A stretch of DNA of 64,000 bases, taken from the NCBI RefSeq assembly GCF_003641205.1, contig NZ_CP032762.1, positions 4,670,001 to 4,734,000 on the forward strand. Direction: 5' to 3'. Positions 34,891-43,341 of this stretch are shown here, piece by piece. Under the pieces are notes generated by a model. The model ran no database searches. It had not been told where the DNA came from and saw nothing but the letters and a program-made list of their open reading frames with translations. Each line of letters opens with the position of its first letter. Positions within the stretch are counted from its first letter, which is position 1. The position numbers and the translations under genes were made by a program. Source of the stretch: Rhodococcus sp. P1Y. Lineage in GTDB: Bacteria; Actinomycetota; Actinomycetes; Mycobacteriales; Mycobacteriaceae.

Positions 34891-35116
34891 CCCCGTGGTC
34901 CGTCCGTCTCACGGACACGCGCTTTCGGCCCATGGAGCCAGGCCGAAGATCCGAAATCAGCTGGGGGTAATCTCCAGTAAGTGACTCCGCTCCTGACCTC
35001 TCGACGCTACGTCGACCTCCGTCTGCAGGCGAGTTCTCTCTGTCGCTGACCGATTCGTCTCGGCGACACATTCTCTGATTCGGGGACTTCCTCGGCTTAT
35101 CTTCTTTTCGAAAGGC

Positions 35117-36535
35117 ATGTCCATGTCTGCGCCCAGCGCTACCCGCACGTCCCGCATACCCACGTGGGCCAAGTCGTTCGGGCCCCAGATCGTCGCCGGG
35201 TTGATCCTCGGCGTCGTTCTGGGCCTCATCGCTCGATCGATGCCCGACGCCGCCGACGGCAACGAGAACTGGCTGGTCGGCACCGTCGCAACCATCGGCT
35301 CGAGCTACGTCAAGCTCCTCACCGTCGCGGTGGTGCCCCTCGTGTTCACCGCGATCGTCTCCTCGATCGCCAACCTCCGCCAGGTTGCGAACGCAGCCCG
35401 GCTGGCGGTCCAGACCCTGCTGTGGTTCGCCATCACGGCCTTCATCGCGGTGATCATCGGCATCGTCATCGGCCTCGTGACGCAACCCGGCTCGCGAACC
35501 GGTGTCGACGCAACAGCCGCCAAGGATCCGAGCAGTGTCGGATCGTGGTGGTCGTTCCTGACCGGCCTCGTACCCAACAACTTCTTCGCGCTCGGCTCGA
35601 AGACGTCTGTCACGACACAGGCTGCCGGTGACGGATTCGCCAGCACCGCAACATCTTCGCTGAGCTTCAACATTCTTCAGCTCCTCGTTATCGCCGCTGC
35701 CATCGGTATCGCAGCGCTGAAGATCGGCGACAAGGCGGAGCCGTTCCTCGCCTTCAACGCATCGCTTCTCGCCATCGTCCAGAAGGTCCTGTGGTGGATC
35801 ATTCGGTTGGCACCCATCGGCACTGCAGCTCTGATTGCCAACGCTGTGGCGACCTACGGCTGGGATGCGATCGGCTCACTCGGAGTGTTCACGGTCGCGA
35901 TCTATGTCGGACTGGCGATCGTGTTCTTCGTGGTCTACCCCATTATCGTTCGAGCGCATGGCCTTTCGGTCCGGCAGTTCTTCTCGGGTGTGTGGCCGGC
36001 GACCCAGCTCGGGTTCGTGTCGCGCTCGTCCATCGGTACGCTTCCGCTCACCGAACGGGTCACCGAGCGCAACCTCGGCGTTCCCCGCGAATACGCGTCG
36101 TTCGCAGTTCCCCTCGGCGCGACGACCAAGATGGATGGCTGCGCTGCAATCTATCCCGCGATCGCAGCGATCTTCGTCGCCCAGTTCTACGGTGTCTCGC
36201 TGACGTTCACCGACTACCTGTTGATCATCGTCGTCTCGGTCATCGGTTCGGCTGCTACCGCCGGAACCACCGGCGCCACCGTGATGCTCACGCTGACTCT
36301 GTCCACTCTCGGTCTTCCGCTCGCGGGCGTCGGACTGCTCCTCGCCGTCGAGCCGATCGTCGACATGGGCCGCACCGCCGTCAACGTTACCGGTCAAGCA
36401 CTCGTGCCCACCATCGTTGCCAAGCGCGAAGGGATCCTCGACGAGGAAAGGTACAACGCTCCCCGAAACGGCGATCCTTTCAGCGACGACGAAGTCGAAC
36501 CGACGGCTGCCAAAGAGGCTCAATTGTCCAGCTAG
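35117..36535 (+). CDS. Dicarboxylate/amino acid:cation symporter (DAACS/SLC1 family)
   Basis: A 472-residue transporter with about eight membrane helices and two re-entrant loops. Helical hairpin 1 has the serine-rich FVSRSSIGTLPLT. Helix 7 carries VPLGATTKMDGCAAIYPA in place of the usual NMDGT, so the Asn and Thr that help bind Na+ in archaeal homologues are Lys and Cys here. Hairpin 2 follows (GSAATAGTTGATVML). Helix 8 has PIVDMGRTAVNVTGQAL, containing the D-x3-T-x2-N-x2-G substrate/cation motif. It would import C4-dicarboxylates or acidic/neutral amino acids. An AAAGG motif precedes the start and a hairpin terminator follows. Confidence 0.9.
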   Translation: MSMSAPSATRTSRIPTWAKSFGPQIVAGLILGVVLGLIARSMPDAADGNENWLVGTVATIGSSYVKLLTVAVVPLVFTAIVSSIANLRQVANAARLAVQTLLWFAITAFIAVIIGIVIGLVTQPGSRTGVDATAAKDPSSVGSWWSFLTGLVPNNFFALGSKTSVTTQAAGDGFASTATSSLSFNILQLLVIAAAIGIAALKIGDKAEPFLAFNASLLAIVQKVLWWIIRLAPIGTAALIANAVATYGWDAIGSLGVFTVAIYVGLAIVFFVVYPIIVRAHGLSVRQFFSGVWPATQLGFVSRSSIGTLPLTERVTERNLGVPREYASFAVPLGATTKMDGCAAIYPAIAAIFVAQFYGVSLTFTDYLLIIVVSVIGSAATAGTTGATVMLTLTLSTLGLPLAGVGLLLAVEPIVDMGRTAVNVTGQALVPTIVAKREGILDEERYNAPRNGDPFSDDEVEPTAAKEAQLSS

Positions 36536-36572
36536 AGAGCATCTTTGCGCGCTTTGCGGCGTAGTCCACGAC

Positions 36573-36615
36573 CTGAACCCCCTACACGAACGCAGTGCGT
36601 TCGAGTAGGGGTTCA
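36573..36615. terminator. Hairpin terminator after the symporter gene
   Basis: The arms CTGAACCCC...GGGGTTCAG enclose an inner near-palindrome ACGAACGCA/GTGCGTTCG, giving a long imperfect stem in the gap before the next gene. Confidence 0.65.
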
Positions 36616-36661
36616 GTGCCACGTGAGCATTGCGGCAATCACAGCCATTAGTCTGTCCACC

Positions 36662-37774
36662 ATGGGATCCAAGGGACCGGCAAGTCGAGGACAGAAGCGC
36701 GCGGCCAAGACGAAGGCACGTCAGCGACGTCAGCAATCCACTCCGTCCTCACATCAACTCCCCACATTCCCGGCCGGCGTTCTCGAACATTTCGCCGAGT
36801 GGCTCGCCGATCGCGACATGGGCGAACATGCCGAGCGCGTCGTCGGTCTCGTACGCACTACCCTGACCCAGATCGACCGGGCCAATCCCGGATTCTCGGT
36901 GACGTCGTGGACCCCGAACGACGCGCATTTCATCGTCGACGCCGTGGAGCGCATCGAGGAATCCGACGAAGAGAACGGCGCGGCCGCAGCGACCAACATC
37001 GTCATCACGCTGCTCGAGTTCCTGACGTTTCTGGACGAGACCGATACCTGGACCGGCACCGACGAGGACTTCGCACACTGCATGGAAGACCTCACCGACT
37101 TCATCGACAACGACCCCGACGTCCTGGATCCCGAGGACATCGAATTGCCGGTCGTCACCGAGCAGGACGAGCTGGCCGCGCTCTCGGCCCTGCCGCTCGT
37201 ACCTGGCGTCGAGGCCATCGTCGCGCGTGTCGGGACCGGGTCGAAGGTAGCCGACGTACCCGAACTCTCCTCGGCTCTCGCCGAGGACCACGACCACGAC
37301 GCCTCGCCCGAGAACATCGTCCTCTTGGATCACTGGGCGGCTGCCATAGCCGCGGACGTGCTCGAAGTAGATGCCACTGACGTCGCCCCGGGACCTGCGC
37401 TCGACGGGTTCGGTACGCGCTCCGCCGAGGTCCTGCGTTCACTTCTCACCCATCACATCAGGCATCAACTCAGCCTGAGCGAGGTCGACGTGTCGATGGC
37501 GCTGTCCAATACGTTCGCTATCCAGACACTGCTCGCCGCAATGACCGAAGATCTACCCCTCGACAACGCCGAGGAGAACTACGACGGGCTCGAAGGCGAG
37601 GATCTGCGAACGGCTCAGCTGATCGACTATCGCATCAGGTCCCTTCAGGAGCAGGGCGTTCTGGTGCCGGTCGGCGACGCATTGTCGGTCCCGGACCCGT
37701 TGCGAGCAGCCGTGTTGGCCGGCATCGAGCTCGCCGAACCGTTCGGCGAACACGATCCCGAGGAATCGTTCTAG
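36662..37774 (+). CDS. Acidic hypothetical protein with basic N-terminal tail
   Basis: A 370-residue protein I do not recognise. The first ~30 residues are strongly basic (KRAAKTKARQRRQQ) and could bind nucleic acid. The rest is rich in Asp and Glu and predicted mostly helical (HFAEWLADRDMGEHAERVV, NIVITLLEFLTFLDETDTW, DDLTDFI-like acidic runs). No membrane segment or enzyme motif is visible. The ATG at 36662 was preferred over a longer frame that would start inside the upstream terminator hairpin. Function unknown. Confidence 0.6.
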   Translation: MGSKGPASRGQKRAAKTKARQRRQQSTPSSHQLPTFPAGVLEHFAEWLADRDMGEHAERVVGLVRTTLTQIDRANPGFSVTSWTPNDAHFIVDAVERIEESDEENGAAAATNIVITLLEFLTFLDETDTWTGTDEDFAHCMEDLTDFIDNDPDVLDPEDIELPVVTEQDELAALSALPLVPGVEAIVARVGTGSKVADVPELSSALAEDHDHDASPENIVLLDHWAAAIAADVLEVDATDVAPGPALDGFGTRSAEVLRSLLTHHIRHQLSLSEVDVSMALSNTFAIQTLLAAMTEDLPLDNAEENYDGLEGEDLRTAQLIDYRIRSLQEQGVLVPVGDALSVPDPLRAAVLAGIELAEPFGEHDPEESF

Positions 37775-37948
37775 TCGGTTTGTAACGGCGGGGCCGTCGC
37801 CGCCGACATGGTGCTCGGATAACAGCAACGACCGTGGTGAACCAGTCCGCGACGGTCGATTCCCGCTTCGAGCCCCTCGGTCGATCTGCAGCAATCACCT
37901 GCGGTGCTCATGCGTCGCAATCGCAAGCCGATCCCGAGGAATGCCACT

Positions 37949-38656
37949 ATGACCGACCCCTTCGCTCAGCCCTACGTCTTCCCCGGCGCCAAGCGCCCCG
38001 AACCTGCCCGACCCGTGCTCGCAAAGATTGCCGGTTGGGTCGGCCTTGTGCTCGGTCTTCTGATCCTGCTCTCGTCACTGATCACCTTTTCGATCGCGGG
38101 CATCGTGCTGGGGCTCTGTGCCGCTGCGGCTGGTGCGCTCTACTTGTTCGGCAAGCCGTCGCAGGGCCGGTTGATCTGGGCGACCCCAGCGGTCGCGACC
38201 ATCCCTGCACTCATTGCTTTCGGGATCGCAAGTCCAACCCCCGAACCCGAGAGGCCCGCCCCTGCCGCATTCGCGGCGCCCGCGATCGCCGAGGTGACGA
38301 CGTCGACGGCACGTCCCACGACGACCTCTGCTCGACCGACGACGACGCCTGCACCGACCACCACCGTCGCTCCAGCTCCCGAGACCGTCACCGTCTACGC
38401 ACCGCCTCCGACCACCACGTCGCAGTACGTCCCGGCACCCGCTCCCGCCTACATTGCCGAGCCGGAGCCGGTGTACGTGCCGGAGCCGGTGTACGTGCCG
38501 CCTGCGCCGGTGGCTGTCGCCGAAGTTCCGTCGTCCGTGTCCTACGCGAACTGCACTGCTGTCAAAGCCGCGGGTGCAGCACCGATCTATGCCGGCGAGC
38601 CGGGGTACAGCTCCAAGCTCGACCGAGATGGTGACGGAGTCGCCTGCGAGAAGTAA
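37949..38656 (+). CDS. Membrane-anchored excalibur-domain protein
   Basis: A 235-residue protein. Residues about 20-100 hold three hydrophobic segments (WVGLVLGLLILLSSLITFSI, IVLGLCAAAAGALYLFG, ATPAVATIPALIAFGIA). A long Pro/Thr/Ala-rich stalk follows, with two copies of EPVYVP. The end is an excalibur calcium-binding domain (SYANCTAVKAAG, SSKLDRDGDGVACEK) with two Cys and the DxDxDG motif. It is likely anchored in the membrane with the domain outside. The ATG at 37949 has GAGGA eight bases upstream. Function is not established. Confidence 0.8.
   Translation: MTDPFAQPYVFPGAKRPEPARPVLAKIAGWVGLVLGLLILLSSLITFSIAGIVLGLCAAAAGALYLFGKPSQGRLIWATPAVATIPALIAFGIASPTPEPERPAPAAFAAPAIAEVTTSTARPTTTSARPTTTPAPTTTVAPAPETVTVYAPPPTTTSQYVPAPAPAYIAEPEPVYVPEPVYVPPAPVAVAEVPSSVSYANCTAVKAAGAAPIYAGEPGYSSKLDRDGDGVACEK
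38465..38500 (+). repeat. 18-bp tandem duplication in the stalk region
   Basis: Two identical copies of an 18-base unit (GAGCCGGTGTACGTGCCG) encode the repeated EPVYVP in the excalibur protein stalk. Confidence 0.9.
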
Positions 38657-38667
38657 GTGCGGCCCCC

Positions 38668-38707
38668 GTGCGTGCGTAATGACAGAGGGACGTAATTACG
38701 CACGCAC
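38668..38707 (+). terminator. Hairpin terminator after the excalibur gene
   Basis: The 13-base arms GTGCGTGCGTAAT and ATTACGCACGCAC are perfectly complementary around a 14-base loop, just after the excalibur stop codon. Confidence 0.7.
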
Positions 38708-38810
38708 CGCGTAAAGGGATCGGGAGCGGACGGTCAGCGCGTTTCGCGCCCGAACAGGGAGCTGCGGGCGAGCCTGCCCTGTTCGACGCCCGACCCCCTT
38801 TACTCAACAC

Positions 38811-38819
38811 TGCGCTAAG
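38811..38819 (+). promoter_or_regulatory. Half-site shared with the ADP-ribosylglycohydrolase promoter
   Basis: TGCGCTAAG nine bases before the nrtR-like start also occurs (as the reverse complement) in the 40497-40514 palindrome ahead of the ADP-ribosylglycohydrolase gene. It is a candidate NrtR recognition half-site. Confidence 0.4.
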
Positions 38820-38827
38820 CTCCGTTC

Positions 38828-39508
38828 GTGGCCGAGCACGCAAAGACCGAGACGGCACTGACGGACTACCCGAGGCCGTCGGTTGCAGTGGACGTGGCCG
38901 TGCTGACGGTTCGACATGACGCGCTTCGTGTAGTTGCTGTCCAATCCCCCAGGGGGCTTTCACTTCCCGGAACATTCCTTCACCCGGGAGAACGACTCGC
39001 GGAAGCTGCAAGACGTGCGCTCTCGTCGAAGGCCGGCCTTCAGGCCCTCGACTTTCACCAGATCGGGATGTTCGACGCACCGGACCGCGACGACCGCGGT
39101 TGGGTTCTGTCGATGGCCCACGGGTCGGTCGTACCGCACGAGTCACTCGCGAATTCGAACGACATCGTCGAGGTCGAGATCGAAGATGGCTCTGCCACCT
39201 CGCCGTTGGCGTTCGACCATGCCGAAATGGTGACCTTGTCGGTCGAGGACATGCGGCGACGATATGCAGCAAGCATCGACCCCGGGCGGTTGCTCGGGGA
39301 TGCGTTCACCTTGCTCGAGCTACGCAAGCTGTACGAGGTCGTTTACGACCGGGAACTACCCAAGGACACGTTCCGTAGGCATGTGTCCAGCGCGCTCGAA
39401 GGAACTGGAGACACGTCCACGGCAGGCGGCGGCCGCCCGGCAGAAATGTACCGGCGAAAGACCGAAATATCCCTACCAGAGTCGGCCGCAGTACTCTTCA
39501 GAGCCTAA
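38828..39508 (+). CDS. nrtR: NrtR-type NUDIX transcriptional regulator
   Basis: A 226-residue protein with an N-terminal NUDIX-like domain (about 15-150: VDVAVLTVRHDALRVVAVQ, LSLPGTFLHPGERLAEAARR) and a C-terminal winged helix (about 160-215: FTLLELRKLYEVVYDRELPK, DTFRRHV, GRPAEMYRRK), the NrtR layout. NrtR regulators bind ADP-ribose through a NUDIX domain and repress NAD-related genes. The NUDIX-box Glu residues are degenerate here (the usual REXXEE is AEAARRAL), which fits sensing rather than hydrolysis. It faces an ADP-ribosylglycohydrolase gene. The start is a GTG at 38828. Confidence 0.82.
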   Translation: MAEHAKTETALTDYPRPSVAVDVAVLTVRHDALRVVAVQSPRGLSLPGTFLHPGERLAEAARRALSSKAGLQALDFHQIGMFDAPDRDDRGWVLSMAHGSVVPHESLANSNDIVEVEIEDGSATSPLAFDHAEMVTLSVEDMRRRYAASIDPGRLLGDAFTLLELRKLYEVVYDRELPKDTFRRHVSSALEGTGDTSTAGGGRPAEMYRRKTEISLPESAAVLFRA

Positions 39509-39539
39509 GTCAACAGTCTGGCAGTCGCGTCGACGATGG

Positions 39540-40475
39540 TCATGCGCGTTCTCCCGTGATGTCGGCGGCCAATGCGACCAGATCGTTTCCGTCCAGTGTC
39601 GGATAGCCATGGAGCTTCGCGCGCCAGCGGTCCGGTACGGCCGATGCTCCCCAACGTGCGCCGACCAACCCGCCCGCTATTGCTGCAGTGGTATCAGTAT
39701 CGCCGCCCGCGAGCACACAGCGCTCGAGAGCCAAGACCACGTGGTCCGGTCCGTCCTGACCGGCCCCGAAGATCGCCCACCACGCAGTCTGCAGCGCGTG
39801 CACCACCCAGCCGTTGTTGGCGAAGTCCGACGGCGTTCCCTGCTCGGCTTGGTCGATCAGTGGAGCCCAGAAATCTCTGGACTCCGCCGTGTCCAGCCAG
39901 AGACGAACTCCGTCGAAAGTTCCACACAGGACAGCGTGTCTGATTGCATATGACCACAATTGGCAGGCTTGACCTGCACGAGGATCCGAGTGGGTCAGTT
40001 CACTGATCACCAGCGCAGCGTCCATACACCGGTTGACATCGTCCAGGTAGGCGAGCGCAACGGGCGCCGTGCGCATGAGTGATCCATTTCCTCCGGTGCG
40101 TCCGGTAAGGCCCGCCGCCCGCCGCGTCATCTCCGCAGCCGATCGACTCCGGTAGCCCAGCACTGCCCGTGTCTGATTGCCGATATCGGCAGGTTTCGTG
40201 TCGTACCAGGAAACGAAGTTCGCTGCGACCGCATCGAGCCCGGTACCGGAGCCGATGTCGACACCGCCTCGCGCAGCCAATGCAACTGCCGCCGCCATCG
40301 ACGTGTCGTCCGTCCACTCTCCCGGAGCCCAATCGAAGGGTCCTCCCCCGATCATGTCGACGACGGTGTCCGCCGACGGATGAGTGAACTCGTAACCGGC
40401 GCCCAGGGCGTCACCTGCTGCGGTACCGAGCAGTACTCCAGCGGCACGGTCGATCTGTTCGTTGCTCAAGTTCAT
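39540..40475 (-). CDS. ADP-ribosylglycohydrolase (DraG family)
   Basis: A 311-residue DraG/ARH-type hydrolase that removes ADP-ribose from proteins or small molecules with two Mg2+ ions. Metal ligands are visible in GEWTDDTSMA (about residue 55) and in the C-terminal LAGGDTDTTAAIAGGLVGA (about 250). GLLGTAAGDALG-type opening (GVLLGTAAGDALGAGYEF) and TGGNGSLMRTAPVAL are also typical. The ATG at 40475 follows AAGGAG. The 18-base palindrome at 40497-40514 lies just upstream, and the converging neighbour is an NrtR-type ADP-ribose-responsive regulator. Confidence 0.93.
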   Translation of the reverse strand: MNLSNEQIDRAAGVLLGTAAGDALGAGYEFTHPSADTVVDMIGGGPFDWAPGEWTDDTSMAAAVALAARGGVDIGSGTGLDAVAANFVSWYDTKPADIGNQTRAVLGYRSRSAAEMTRRAAGLTGRTGGNGSLMRTAPVALAYLDDVNRCMDAALVISELTHSDPRAGQACQLWSYAIRHAVLCGTFDGVRLWLDTAESRDFWAPLIDQAEQGTPSDFANNGWVVHALQTAWWAIFGAGQDGPDHVVLALERCVLAGGDTDTTAAIAGGLVGARWGASAVPDRWRAKLHGYPTLDGNDLVALAADITGERA

Positions 40476-40496
40476 GGAACTCCTTAGCTCGTTTCT

Positions 40497-40514
40497 GCGC
40501 TTACCTTAGCGCAC
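40497..40514 (-). promoter_or_regulatory. Palindromic operator upstream of the ADP-ribosylglycohydrolase gene
   Basis: TGCGCT-TACCTT-AGCGCA, a 6-6-6 inverted repeat, 21 bases before the start codon. Its half TGCGCTAAG is repeated ahead of the nrtR-like gene, so NrtR is the likely binder. This is inference from shared sequence and gene content. Confidence 0.5.
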
Positions 40515-40620
40515 ATTCGAGCAATGGTCGAAATCGCAACTCCTCTCTGGTCGACATGGGCGCAGGCGACCGATTGCCCCGCCCAGATCCGACAGACCGC
40601 CCGAGGCAGAGGAGTTGAAT

Positions 40621-40636
40621 TCAGGAAAATTCCTGA
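40621..40636 (+). promoter_or_regulatory. Perfect palindrome upstream of the diiron oxygenase gene
   Basis: TCAGGAAAATTCCTGA: 7-base arms around AA, 66 bases before the start codon. A dyad of this form is a candidate repressor site; the regulator is unknown and is not encoded next to it. Confidence 0.5.
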
Positions 40637-40660
40637 TTGGCTTCCATTTGGTGATACTTC

Positions 40661-40675
40661 GAGTTACATTAACTC
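40661..40675 (+). promoter_or_regulatory. Second palindrome near the diiron oxygenase start
   Basis: GAGTTA-CAT-TAACTC, a perfect 6-3-6 dyad 27 bases before the start codon, probably overlapping the promoter -10 region. The form resembles TetR-type operators. Confidence 0.5.
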
Positions 40676-40702
40676 TATGTTCGCACCACGTAGGGAGAAG
40701 CG

Positions 40703-41740
40703 ATGACAACGACGTCAGTAGCCAAGGCGCGCGGGATCGACACCGACGCGGAGACCGAGCAGTACGACGCGGAGACCGAGCAGTACAACGAGACTCTGCG
40801 GCTTCTGTCCGAGGGATCGGTGCACAAGCATTTCGATCCTTATGTGGACATCGACTGGGAATCCCCGGAGTTCGAGGTCACCCCGAACGATCGACGCTGG
40901 ATTCTTCCGTCGAAGACCGATCCGATCGGCAGCCACTCCTGGTATCAGGCGCTGCCCGAGGACAAGCAGATCGCAATCGGCATGTGGCGCCAGGCCAACG
41001 TGGCGAAGGTCGGCCTGCAGTTCGAGAACATCCTCATTCGCGGAATGATGCAGTACGTCTTCTCCCTGCCCAACGGCGATCCGGAGGCGCGCTACTGCAC
41101 CCACGAATCGGTCGAGGAGTGCAACCACACTCTGATGTTCCAGGAGATGGTCAACCGCGTCGGCGCTGATGCACCCGGGATGAGCCGCCCGATGAAGATG
41201 CTCTCCCCCATCATTCCACTGTTCGCGACGCTGACGCCCGAACTGTTCTTCGTGGGAGTCCTTGCCGGCGAGGAGCCCATCGACCACATCCAGAAGTCGG
41301 TGCTGCGGTCCGGCGAAGAGATTCACCCGATCATGCAGGGCGTCATGGCTATTCACGTTGCCGAGGAAGCACGCCACATTTCATTCGCGCACCAGCTGCT
41401 GCGTCGACGCGTCCCCAAGATGTCCAAGGTCGGTCGGTTCTTCCTCTCGCTTCTCTTTCCGATCACCATGCGAATCCTGTGCGACGCCATCGTCATTCCG
41501 CCGAAGAAGTTCTGGCAGACATTCGACATCCCGAAGTCTGTCAAGGACGACTTGTTCTGGGGTTCAGAGGAAGCGCAGCACACCTTGCAGGACTACTTCG
41601 GTGACGTGCGCATGCTTGCCACCGAAACCGGAATGATGAACCGCGCGGCGAAGCTCGTGTGGAAATTGTGCGGAATCGACGGCAAGGCATCACGTTTCCG
41701 CAGCGAGCCCGACCGCAGCTCCGCCCAGTTCGCTGCCTGA
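40703..41740 (+). CDS. AurF-like diiron oxygenase
   Basis: A 345-residue ferritin-like diiron oxygenase of the AurF (p-aminobenzoate N-oxygenase) family. Iron ligands are expected in the helices with LQFENILIRG, THESVEECNHTLMFQEM and IHVAEEARHISFAHQL (E...ExxH and ExxxH patterns). AurF itself oxidises arylamines to nitro compounds; homologues in mycolic-acid bacteria are common and mostly uncharacterised. The N-terminus carries a 21-base in-frame duplication (AETEQYD/AETEQYN). The start follows GTAGGGAGAAGCG. The fprB gene lies 59 bases downstream and would supply electrons. Two palindromes precede the gene. Confidence 0.85.
   Translation: MTTTSVAKARGIDTDAETEQYDAETEQYNETLRLLSEGSVHKHFDPYVDIDWESPEFEVTPNDRRWILPSKTDPIGSHSWYQALPEDKQIAIGMWRQANVAKVGLQFENILIRGMMQYVFSLPNGDPEARYCTHESVEECNHTLMFQEMVNRVGADAPGMSRPMKMLSPIIPLFATLTPELFFVGVLAGEEPIDHIQKSVLRSGEEIHPIMQGVMAIHVAEEARHISFAHQLLRRRVPKMSKVGRFFLSLLFPITMRILCDAIVIPPKKFWQTFDIPKSVKDDLFWGSEEAQHTLQDYFGDVRMLATETGMMNRAAKLVWKLCGIDGKASRFRSEPDRSSAQFAA
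40745..40786 (+). repeat. 21-bp in-frame tandem duplication
   Basis: Two identical 21-base copies encode DAETEQY twice at the N-terminus of the AurF-like protein. The duplicated part is outside the iron-binding helices. Confidence 0.88.
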
Positions 41741-41799
41741 TCTCCCTCCCTCACAGCGCCAGTTATCACCACAGCAGCGCCTGCCGTCAGGAATCCGTC

Positions 41800-43341
41800 A
41801 TGCCCCACGTAGTCACTCAATCTTGTTGCAGCGACGCGTCATGTGTCTACGCGTGCCCCGTCAACTGCATCCACCCGACTCCGGACGAACCGGACTTCCT
41901 GACGGCAGAAATGCTGCACATCGACCCGGCGTCGTGTGTCGACTGCGGCGCTTGCGTCTCGGCGTGCCCAGTCGATGCCATCGTCCCGAAGTCCAAACTG
42001 ACCGAGTCACAGCTTCCGTTTCTCACGATCAACGCCGACTTCTACAAGCAGGAACGACCGAAACGACCTCTCCTGGCGCCGGTGTCACCTGCACCCACCG
42101 TCACCAAAGAACGTCAGCCGCTTCGAGTCGCAATAGTCGGATCCGGTCCATCAGCCATGTACGCAGCGGACGAGTTGCTCACTCAGCCCGGTGTGAAGGT
42201 CGACGTCTACGACAAGCTCCCTCAGCCACATGGCTTGGCGCGACTGGGTGTCGCCCCCGATCACGAAAAGACCCGTCAGGTCTCGCGCTTGTTCGACCAG
42301 ATCTCCGCGCAGGCCGGATTCGAGTTCCACCTCGGAGTGGAAGTCGGTAAAGACGTCACCCACGAACAGTTGCTCGAGAATCATCACGCCGTGATCTACG
42401 CCGTCGGCGCATCTCGCGATCGTGAACTGACGATCCCCGGAGCAGACCTCCCCGGCCGTTCCTCCGCAACGGATTTCGTCGCGTGGTACAACGGCCATCC
42501 GGACCACGCGCACCGTCGCTACGACCTCTCCCACAAGCGAGCGGTCGTCATCGGTAACGGCAACGTCGCGCTCGACGTCGCCCGGATCCTTACCATCGAT
42601 CCAGATCGTCTCGTTGGCACGAATGTTCCCCCGCACGCGCTGAAAGCGTTGCGAGAGTCGAACATCGAGGAAGTGCTTGTCGTCGGTCGCCGCGGTGTTG
42701 CACAGTCGGCGTTCACCGTTCCCGAGTTCGCCGGATTGCTGGCAACACCCGGTATCGACGTTTCGATCCTCCGCGACGAAATCGTTCTGGACGCGGCAAC
42801 CGTCGCGCTTGCAGAGACGAACGATCTGCCTCACGCCGTCGCTCAGAAACTTCAGCTGTTGCGTCGCGTCGACAATGTCCCGGGGACCGATCACAAGCGA
42901 ATAGTTCTACGTTATTTGCTGTCTCCCACGCGAGTACTCGGCGAGACTGCTACGACGGGTATCGAATTCGCCAGAATGTCGCTCGACACAGCCGCTGACG
43001 GGTCGATACTGAGCGTCCCCACTGGCGAGACAGAGACTGTCGAGACCGGGCTTGTCCTGACATCGATCGGCTACAAGGGCGTAGCACTCGCGGGCGTTCC
43101 GTTCGACGACCGACGCGGCATCATTCCCAATCGCGACGGTCGTGTTCTCGACGCCGCCGGTGGCGAACCGGTTCGCGGGACGTACGTCACGGGCTGGATC
43201 AAGCGCGGACCGTCGGGGTACATCGGCACCAACAAGTCGTGTGCGCAGGGCACCGTGCTCAACCTCGTCAGCGACTTCAACAAGGGCGTGTTGCCGGACA
43301 TCGAACTCGCGCCCGAGCGTAGGCGCCGCTGGCGCATGTGA
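41800..43341 (+). CDS. fprB: Ferredoxin/ferredoxin-NADP reductase fusion (FprB type)
   Basis: A 513-residue fusion. Residues 1-60 form a bacterial ferredoxin (SCCSDASCVYACPVNCIHP and CVDCGACVSACPVDAI, two iron-sulphur cluster motifs). Residues about 105-510 form an adrenodoxin-reductase-type FAD/NADP module (VAIVGSGPSAMYAADELL, GVAPDH, VIGNGNVALDVARIL, VVGRRGVAQSAFT, TGWIKRGPSGYIGTNK). The opening MPHVVTQSCCSD is close to mycobacterial FprB as I remember it. It shuttles electrons between NADPH and an acceptor, here probably the AurF-like oxygenase encoded just upstream. The ATG at 41800 follows CAGGAA. Its stop codon lies inside palindrome copy B. Confidence 0.93.
   Translation: MPHVVTQSCCSDASCVYACPVNCIHPTPDEPDFLTAEMLHIDPASCVDCGACVSACPVDAIVPKSKLTESQLPFLTINADFYKQERPKRPLLAPVSPAPTVTKERQPLRVAIVGSGPSAMYAADELLTQPGVKVDVYDKLPQPHGLARLGVAPDHEKTRQVSRLFDQISAQAGFEFHLGVEVGKDVTHEQLLENHHAVIYAVGASRDRELTIPGADLPGRSSATDFVAWYNGHPDHAHRRYDLSHKRAVVIGNGNVALDVARILTIDPDRLVGTNVPPHALKALRESNIEEVLVVGRRGVAQSAFTVPEFAGLLATPGIDVSILRDEIVLDAATVALAETNDLPHAVAQKLQLLRRVDNVPGTDHKRIVLRYLLSPTRVLGETATTGIEFARMSLDTAADGSILSVPTGETETVETGLVLTSIGYKGVALAGVPFDDRRGIIPNRDGRVLDAAGGEPVRGTYVTGWIKRGPSGYIGTNKSCAQGTVLNLVSDFNKGVLPDIELAPERRRRWRM

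Noticed and set aside
41800-41990. Separate ferredoxin gene ahead of the reductase
   Set aside because: The ferredoxin motifs run in frame into the reductase without a stop, matching the FprB fusion layout.
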